From: Rhodothalassium salexigens DSM 2132
GTDB taxonomy: Bacteria; Pseudomonadota; Alphaproteobacteria; Sphingomonadales; Rhodothalassiaceae
Assembly: GCF_004341375.1 (NCBI RefSeq)
Contig: NZ_SLXO01000004.1
Span: 239,351-303,350 of the forward strand
Direction: 5' to 3'
DNA length: 64,000 nucleotides
Positions 19,542-28,500 of this stretch are shown here, in pieces. The notes beneath the pieces were generated by a model. That model was not told the origin of the DNA. It did no database searches and saw only the letters and a list, made by a program, of their open reading frames with translations. Both the position numbers and the translations under genes were made by a program. Each line of letters begins with the position of its first letter. Within the stretch, counting starts at the first letter, position 1.

Positions 19542-22500
19542 CTACCAGGTGATGTGGTCGATGTTCGAAAAGTCGATCACCGTTTCGCCGTCCACCTGGA
19601 TTTCGCCTGGGCTGTCGATGTCGGTCAGGCTGGTGCCGCCGTCGGCGCTGAACGTGGCGCCATTGTCGAGCGAGATCACCCAGTTGCTGCCGGCAAAGGC
19701 GGAGATGTCCATGGTGTCCTCGCCGCCGCCGCCGTCCAGATAGGACACGCCATTAAAGGCCGCGTCGGCGCCGACCTGGAACAATTCATCGTCGCCGGTG
19801 CCGGCGACGCTGGCCTGGCCCGCGACCGTGATGACGGTGGGCGCGCCGATGTCCGCCGCCCCGTCGGTCGTCTCGCCCGCGGCGTCGCCGACATCGCTCA
19901 AAGGCGTGTCGTCGTCGCCCGACAGGTCGCCGGCGCCTTGCGGTTCGGCTTGGTCGTCGCCGTCAGCGCCGGCCATGGGGTCGGCCCCGGGATCGGTTCC
20001 GGCGTCGGCGGCGTCGGCCGAGAGATCGTCCAGCGGCCCGGTCCCGGCGGCGTCACCGGACGGCCCCGCGTTGGCGGCCGGCTCGTCGGTGGCCGGCTCG
20101 TCCGCTGGTGTCGCTTCGGGCGCCGTGGCCGTCTGGTCGTCGCCGGTTCCCGCCGCCGCCTCGGCTGCCTCTGGACCGGCTTCGGCATCGCTGGGGGCGG
20201 CGTTCTCGGTTGCATTGGCCGGTTGCATCGGGTCGCTGGCGTCGGCCGGGGCGTCCGGTTGGATCGCTTCGGCTGGACCCTCGGCGTTGCCCTCGGTCCC
20301 GTCGGTCGCCCCGGAGGCGGTCGACCCGCCGCCGGTTGCGGCCTCGGCGGACTGGCCGTCCGGCACAGGACCGGCGCCTCGCGCGCTCAAGCCGTCGGCC
20401 GCTGCCCCGTTGGCGGTGCTGGTGCCGGCGGGCATGGCTGCGTCGTCGATCGCCGCTGCGGTCAAGCCGTCCTGGCCGACGACCCCCGCGAGCGTCAGCG
20501 AGCCCGCGCCGTCGCCATAGTCGATGACCAGATCGTCGCCGTCCACCCGGGCCCCGGCGCCGGCGCGACCGCTGACCGCCAGGCTGGCGATGAAGCCGAG
20601 CAATTGGACACCGCTCGACACCTTGCCGTAGCCGGCGATGTCGATGGTGTCGGTACCGGGGCGGAAGTCTGTAACGGTGTCGTGGCCCGGGGCGGTGCCG
20701 GTATAGTCGTCGATGTGGAAGGTGTCGTCGCCGGCGCCACCGGTCATGGTGTCGTTGCCGGCGCCACCCCAGAACTGGTCGTCGCCGGCGCCTTTGCGGG
20801 TGATGACATCGTCGCCGTCGCCGCCCCAGAATTGGTCGTCGCCATTGCCGCTGCTGGTGATTTCGTCGTTCCCAGCGCCGCCCCGTATCTGGTCGTTACC
20901 GTTACCACTGTTGCGAATGATGTCGTCGCCGGCCCCGCCCCAGATCTGGTCGTGACCGCTTCCGGCATTGTCGATGATGTCGTCGCCGTCGCCGCCGCCG
21001 ATCCGGTCGTCGCCACGCCCGCTCACCTGGATGATGTCGCGGCCGTCGCCGCCGCAGATGACGTCATCGCCGTTACCGCTGTCCCTGATGACGTCATCGC
21101 CACCCAGGCCGAAGATGCGGTCGCTGCCCGGCGTTCCGGTCAGCGTATCAGTCCCCTCGGTGCCCAGCATATCACCCGGCCGGGTTTCGCCGCACGGGCC
21201 GTCGTCTTCGGTGTCGTCGCCGGGGTCGGGCTGGTCGGGGGTCAGGATGGCGTCGATGTCGTCGGGGTCGAGGCCGTCGGGGCCCACGACGCCTTCCAGG
21301 CGCACGCTGCCCACCGTGGCGCCGAAGTCGAACACCAGGTCGGCGCCGTCCACGCGTGCGCTGGTATCGTCGCGCCCGTCCGTGGTGATTTCGTTGATGA
21401 AATCCAGGAACTGCTCGCTGGTCTGCAGCGCGTAATCCTGGCCGTCGAAGCGGAACGTCAGCGTGTCGAACCCGGTCTCGCCGCCGCCGTTGACGTCGAA
21501 GTCGGTGATCACGTCGTCGCCTTCGTGGCGGGCCGACACGTCGCCCAGGGCGAACACATTGCGGTCGCCGCCGCCGCCGCCCGAGCCGCTGCCGGTCAGG
21601 GTATCGTCGCCCAGGCCGCCGCGCAGCATGTCGTCGCCGGCGCCGCCGATCAGCGTGTCGTCGCCGGCATTGCCTTCGAGCGTATCGTCGCCGCCGCCGC
21701 CGTCGATCCGGTCGTCGCCGCCCATGCCCTTGATCACGTCGGCCGAACGGGTGCCGGTCACGTCATTGTCTTCAGGGGTCAGGAAGGTGACGGTGTCGCC
21801 GCTGAACAGACCGCCGCGGGCGTCATCATAAGGGTTGAACACGTCTACCGCGTCGGGGCCGGCGTCGCCGGCGGCGGTGCTGCCGTCGAACAGGAAATTG
21901 GCGTGGCCGCCGGGCAGGTCGTCGAGCAGGGTGACGTCGACGCCTTCGAGGCGCACCGACAGGCCGGGCGCATTGTCGAAGGTGATCACCGTGTCGGCAC
22001 CGTCCTGGACCATCTGCATGGCCTCGGGGCGCAGCCCGGCGCCGAAGCGGATGGTGTCAAAGCCGGCGTTTTGCAGCGTGCCGCCGCTGCCCACGGGCGT
22101 GAAATCGGTGATCACCACCGCGCCGTCGCCCGGCGCCACCTCGAAGCGGTCATTGCCCGCCCCGCCGGTCAGCACGTCGCCGCCGCCGGCCCCGATCAGC
22201 GTGTCATGGCCGGCGCCGCCGTGAATATGGTCGGCCCGGGCCGTGCCGGTGACCCGGTCGTCGCCGGTGCCGGCGTCGAAGGCGCTGTCGGCGCCATAGT
22301 CGACGCCGCCGTGCAGGATCACGGTGTCGTTGCCCGACAGCGCGTCGCGTTGGGTGGCGGCCGCGGCGACGCTGGCACTGTAGGCGGTCAGGTCGACGGT
22401 ATCGTCGCCGGTGGTGAAGATCGCCGCCGGCGCGTCGGCCGTGCCGGTCACGGTGACCGTGACGCTGGCGGTCGAGGTGGCGCCCTGCTCGTCGGTGACC

Positions 22501-25500
22501 TTGTAGGTGAAGCTGACGTCGCGGGTTTCGCCCTCGGCCAGATCCTGGAAGTCGTTGCCGGGGTCGAAGCGGAAGGTGCCGTCGGGGTCGACGCTGACCG
22601 AGCCTTCGGCCGGTTCGTCGACCAGCGCGAAGCTCAGGTCGCCCGGGTCGGCGTCCACATCATAGGCGGTCAACTGGCCGCTGACCACCGGACCGTCTTC
22701 TTCCGCCGTCACCGGGCCTTTGAAGGTGGCGATGGGGGCGTCGTTGCGACCGGTGACGGTGATGGTGGCGGTTGCCGTCGAGGTGGCGCCGTGTTCGTCG
22801 GTGACCTTGTAGGTGAAGGTGACGTCGCGGGTTTCGCCCTCGGCCAGCTCCTGGAAGTCCTCGCCGGGGTCGAAACCGAACCGGCCGTCGGGCAGCACGG
22901 TCACCCAACCGCCACCGGCCTCGGGGTCGCTGACCAGGTCGAAGACGATCTTGTCGTCGGGGCCATCCACATCGGTGGCGGTCAACTGGCCGTCGACAAG
23001 GCTTCCGTCTTCGTCGGCTTCAAGCGTCCCGCTATAGGTGCCGACCGGCGCGTCGTTGGTGCCGGTGACGGTGATGGTGACGGTCTCGGTGTCGGTGCCG
23101 CCGTGGCCGTCGGTGACCTTGTAGGTGAAGCTGACGTCGCGGGTTTGGCCTTCGGCCAGGTCCTGGAAGTCGTCGCCGGCGTCGAAGGCGAAGCCGCCGT
23201 CGGGGTCGACGGTGACCGAGCCCTCGCCCGGGCCCTCGACCAGCGCGTAGCGAAGCTCGCCGGTCTCGGCGTCCACGTCGGTGGCGGTCAACTGGCCGGA
23301 GACGGTGGGGCCGTCCTCTTCGGCGGCCACCGGGCCGGTGAAGGTGGCGACCGGCGCGTCGTTGGTGCCGGTGACGGTGATGGTGGCGGTGGCGGTGTCG
23401 GTGGCGCCCGCGTCGTCGGTGACCGTGTAGGTGACCGTGGCGGTGGCGGTGTCGCCCGGCGCCAGATGGTCATAGGCGTTGCCGGGGTCGAAGGCGAGCC
23501 GCCCGTCGTCGGTGATCGAGACGCTGCCGCCGGCACCCGGCGCCAGGGTCGCGCCAGTGAGGGTCAGGGTGTCGTCGGCGTCGGGGTCGCGGTCGTTGGC
23601 GAGCACGTCGAGGGTCAGCGGGATGTTCTCGCCCGTGGTGCCGGTGTCGGCCGCCGCAAGGGGCGCGTCGTTGGTGCCGGTGACGGTGACCGTGACGGTC
23701 TCGGTGGCGGCGTTGCCGGCGCTGTCGGTGACCCGATAGGTGAAGGTGACGTCGCGACTGTCGCCCTCGGCCAGGTCCTGGAAGCCGTCGCTGGGGTCGA
23801 AGCGCACCGTGCCGTCGGGGTCGACGCTGGCGCTGCCCTCGGCCGGGTCGGTGACGATCTCGTAGCCGAGCGTGTCGTCGGCGTCGGGGTCGGTGACCGG
23901 CAGGGCCGCGCTCACCGGGTCGCCGTCTTCGGTCGCCGTCAGTGACAGGGGCCCGGCCGTCGGCGCCTCGGGCCGGTCGGTCAGGTCGACGGTGATGGTC
24001 TCGGTGTGGGTGGCGCCGGCCTCGTCGGTGGTGCGCAGCGTCACCTGATAGCTCGACTGGGTTTCGTAATCGAGGTTGGCGCCGTCGCGCACGCGCAATT
24101 GGTCGCCGACCACCTCGAACGGCAGATCGCCGGCGCCGACCGTCACAGGGGCGTCGTAGGAAAAGCCGCCGCCGCCGGGTGCCTTGGTCTGCGCGCCGCC
24201 GTCCCAGCTCATCTTGTGGGTGGCGCCCGCCGCCTCGCTGGCCACGAAGGTGTCGGTGTTGGGGGGCAGGGTGACGGTGATCGGCTCGCCGCCGCCATAG
24301 GGCGATAGCGTCACCTCGACCGCCTCGTCGGTGCCGTTGCGCAAGCGCCAGACCGAGTGGGTCGCCTGGCCGTCGCCGTCTTCGAGCCGGCCCATGGCGG
24401 TCAGGCGCAGCCCGTCGGCGCCGGTGGGCAGCGAGAACACGCCGTCGGGGTCGGCGGCGAGCGCCTCGTCGAGCGGCCTGGTCTGCTCGACCAGCGCATA
24501 GGTGTGGCTGTCGCCCGCGTCCACGTCGACGCTGCCGAGGGTGGCGACCACCGTACCCGCAGCGGCGTTTTCCGCCACCGTGGCGCGGTCCTGCGCCGGA
24601 TCGGTGCCGGTCTGGCCTGCGTCGGGGCTCAGCGTGATGTCGGTCGGGGCGTCGTTCTCGCCCTCGATGATCAAGGAGACCTCGCGGGTGACGGCCGGGC
24701 CGTCGCCGTCGCTCACCGCCACGGTGAAGCGAACGGTGGCGGTGTCGCCGAGCCCCAGGCTCTCGAACGCGCCGTCGGGGTGGTAGGTGAACTGGCCGTC
24801 GCTGGCCAGCGTCAACGCGCCCTGCGCCGGCCCTTCGACCAGCGAGAAGCTCAGATCGTCGCCGTCGATGTCGCTGGCGGTAATCCGGCCGCCGATGGCC
24901 CGGAGCGCATTCGCGTCCTCGCCGATCCGCAGCGGCGTTTCGCCCGGTCGGTCCAGTGCCGCGTCGCCGGTGAGCGCCGCACCGCCGTCGAGGCTGAGAT
25001 CGGCGCCGCCCGAGCGGTCGTCGAGCCCGCCGTCGGTGAAGTCATAGGCCAGCACGCTGCCGCCCGTCGCGCCGTCGACGCCGGCCTGGCCCGCGTCGGC
25101 CGCCAGCGTCGCCGCACCGCGCACATGGTCGAACAGTTGCAAATCGGCGATGCGGCCGGTGAACGCCTGATCGGGGTCGAAGCCACCGCCGACGCTGTCC
25201 TGGTCCTGGCCCAGCGCCAGGGTGCCGCCGCTGGGCACGGTCTGGCCGGCGGCGGCCAGACCCTCGCCCTTGAACTCACTGTCCACATAGACGCGCAGCG
25301 CGCCGGTGTCACCGTCCCAACTCAAGCTCAGGGTCTTATAGGTGCCATCGAACAGCGCCCCTGTGCCGCCGTCGACCGGCACCCGGACCAATTGATTGTT
25401 CACATAGACGTCGAGCCCGCCATGGTCATTGGCCAGCACGGTGAAGGCGTTGTCCGAGCCCTCGACCGCATAGGACAGCAACGCCACGTCGCCGCGGCCC

Positions 25501-28500
25501 CCGCTGCCGGGGGCCGCGGCGCTGGCGAAGGTCATCGACACGGTGAGCGCGTCGCCGGGCCAGCCAGCGAGGTCAGCGGCCAGGGCCGCGTCGCCCGCCG
25601 CGCCGTCGAGGGTCAGCGCTTGGCCGGGGAGCACCGGCTGAGCGTCGAGGCTGTTGGTCACGTCGACGATCGGGCCGATCACCGGTTGGTCGTCGGCGCC
25701 GGTCACCGTCACCGTGGCGGTGCCGGTGGTGGTCTCGCCCATGGCGTCGGTGGCGCGGTAGCGGAACGACACCTGGCGGGTGTCGCCCGTGTCCAAGTCC
25801 TGGAACGCGTGGCCGGGGTCGAAGACGAACTGGCCATCGGCGTCGAGGGTCACCTGGCCCGCCTCGGGCTGGTCGAGCACCGCGAGGCTGACGCTGTCGT
25901 CATTGTCCACGTCGCGTGCGTCGACCGCGATGGTCACCGGGGCGCCGTCCTCGCTGGCCGCGCCTGGGCCCACGTCCACGATGGGCGCGTCGTTGGTGCC
26001 GGTGACGGTGATCGTGACGGTCTCGGTATCGGTGCTGTTGGGCAGGTCCCGGCCGTCGTCGACGGTGACCGTCAAGGTCACCGTGGTGGTCTCGCCCTCG
26101 GCCAAATACTGGAAATCGTCCGCCGGGTCGAAAACGATGCGCCCGGTCGCCGGGTCTATGGTGGCGACGCCCTCGGCGTCGGCGCCGCGTTCGTTCAGAC
26201 GATAGCGGAGCGTGTCGGCCCGGTCGGGGTCCTGGGCGGTCACCTGGATGGCGATGGCATCGCCGTCCTCCACCGCGGAGAATATCTGCCCGCCCACGAA
26301 CAGCGCATCCTGGGCGATGGTCATCTTAGTCTCGCCGGTGACTTGGTTGGTGAGGCCGACCGCCTCGCCGCGGGTGAAGTCGAAGTCGAGCACCCGGCCC
26401 TGGCGGTCGTCGCCGCCGGCGATCTGGTCGGGTGTCAGCGCGCCGTCACGAACGGTAAGGCCGTACATCCGGCCATTGAAGTCCTGCTCGCGGTCGAAGC
26501 CGGCGCCCAGATCGGTTTGCTCCTGGCCCAGGGTGACCGTGCCGCCAGCCGAGATCGGCTGGCCCGTCGATACCGTGCCTTCGCCCGCCAATTGGCCGTC
26601 CAGATAGACCCGGAGCGAGCCGTCGGTGCTGTCCCAACTGACGGTCAGGTCATGGGGTTGGCCGTCGAACAGGTCGCCGAAAGCGTTGTCGATGCCGCGC
26701 CCCAGATCGCATTCCTGGCCATTGACATAGACGCTGAACCGGCCGTTGGGCCGGGCGAAGACCATGAACTCGTTATCGTCGCCGTCGGAGCCATTGTAGG
26801 AAAACAGCGCGTTGCCATTGGTGTTGAGTCCGTCATGGCCCGGCGGCGTGTCGGACGCGAAGGTCATCGACACGGTCAGCGCGTTGGTGGGGAAATTGTC
26901 CACGTCGGCGATCATCGCCACGCCGTCGAGCCGGCCGGTCTCGTTGAGCAACAGCGCCCCGTCGACTGCGCCGCCGTCCTGCGTCACGGCGGTGATCGCC
27001 GGTGCGTCGTTGCGGCCGGCGATGGTGATGGTGGCGGTGGCCGTATCGCTGGCGCCATGGTCGTCGGTGACGGTGTAGCGCACCTGCACGGTCTCGCTGT
27101 CGCCCACCGACAGGTCATTATACGCGTCGCCGGGGTCGAAGCGCAGTGCGCCGTCGACGATGTCGATCGAACTGCCGTCGCGGCCCGCCTGGCCGTCGAC
27201 CCATGCCACGTCGGTCAGCGTCGCGCCGTCGCCGGCGTCGGCATCGCGGTCATTGGCCAGCACGTCCACGTCGACAGCGCTGTCTTCGTCGGTCGCCCCG
27301 GTGTCGGCCATGGCGACCGGCGCGTCGTTGGTGCCGGTGATGGTGATGGTGGCGGTCGCCGTGTCGGTCGCGCCCGCGTCGTCGGTGACCGTGTAGGTGA
27401 CCGTGGCGGTGGCGGTGTCGCCCGGCGCCAGATGGTCATAGGCGCTGCCGGGGTCGAAGGCGAGCCGCCCGTCGTCGGTGATCGAGACGCTGCTGCCGGC
27501 ACCCGGCGCCAGGGTCGCGCCGGTGAGCGTCAGGGTGTCGTCGGCGTCGGGGTCGCGGTCGTTGGCGAGCACGTCGAGGGTCAGCGGGCTGTTCTCACCC
27601 GTGGTCCCGGTGTCGGCCGCCGCAATCGGCGCGTCGTTGGTGCCGGTGACCGTGATGGTGACGGTCTCGGTGTCGCTGCCGCCGTGGCCGTCGGTGACCT
27701 TGTAGGTGAAGCTGACGTCGCGGGTTTGGCCCTCGGCCAGGTCCTGGAAGTCCTCGCCGGCGTCGAAGGCGAAGCCGCCGTCGGCGTCGACGGTGACCGA
27801 GCCCTCGGCCGGGCCCTCGACCAGCGCGTAGCGAAGCTCGCCGGTCTCGGCGTCCACGTCGGTGGCGGTCAACTGGCCGGAGACGGTGGGGCCGTCCTCT
27901 TCGGCGGCCACCGGGCCGGTGAAGGTGGCGAGCGGCGCGTCGTTGGTGCCGGTGACGGTGATGGTGGCGGTGGCGGTGTCGGTCGCACCGGTGTCGTCGG
28001 TGACCGTGTAGGTGACCGTGGCGGTGGCGGTGTCGCCCGGCGCCAGATGGTCATAGGCGCTGCCGGGGTCGAAGGCGAGCCGCCCGTCGTCGGTGATCGA
28101 GACGCTGCCGCCGGCACCCGGCGCCAGGGTCGCGCCGGTGAGCGTCAGGGTGTCGTCGGCGTCGGGGTCGCGGTCATTGGTCAGCACGTCGAGGGTCAGC
28201 GGGGCGTTCTCGCCCGTGGTGGCGGTGTCGGCGACCGCGATGGGCGCGTCGTTGGTGCCGGTGACCGTGATGGTGACGGTCTCGGTGTCGCTGCCGCCGT
28301 GGCCGTCGGTGACCTTGTAGGTGAAGCTGACGTCGCGGGTTTGGCCCTCGGCCAGGTCCTGGAAGTCATCGCCGGCGTCGAAGGCGAAGCCGCCGTCGGG
28401 GTCGACGGTGACCGAGCCCTCGGCCGGGCCCTCGACCAGCGCGTAGCGAAGCTCGCCGGGCTCGGCGTCCACGTCGGTGGCGGTCAACTGGCCGGAGACG

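Noticed and set aside
20700..23000. Regularly repeated short sequences resembling a CRISPR array
   Set aside because: The repeats are in-frame codons for RTX nonapeptides and VCBS-like modules inside one open frame; there are no unique spacers or cas genes.
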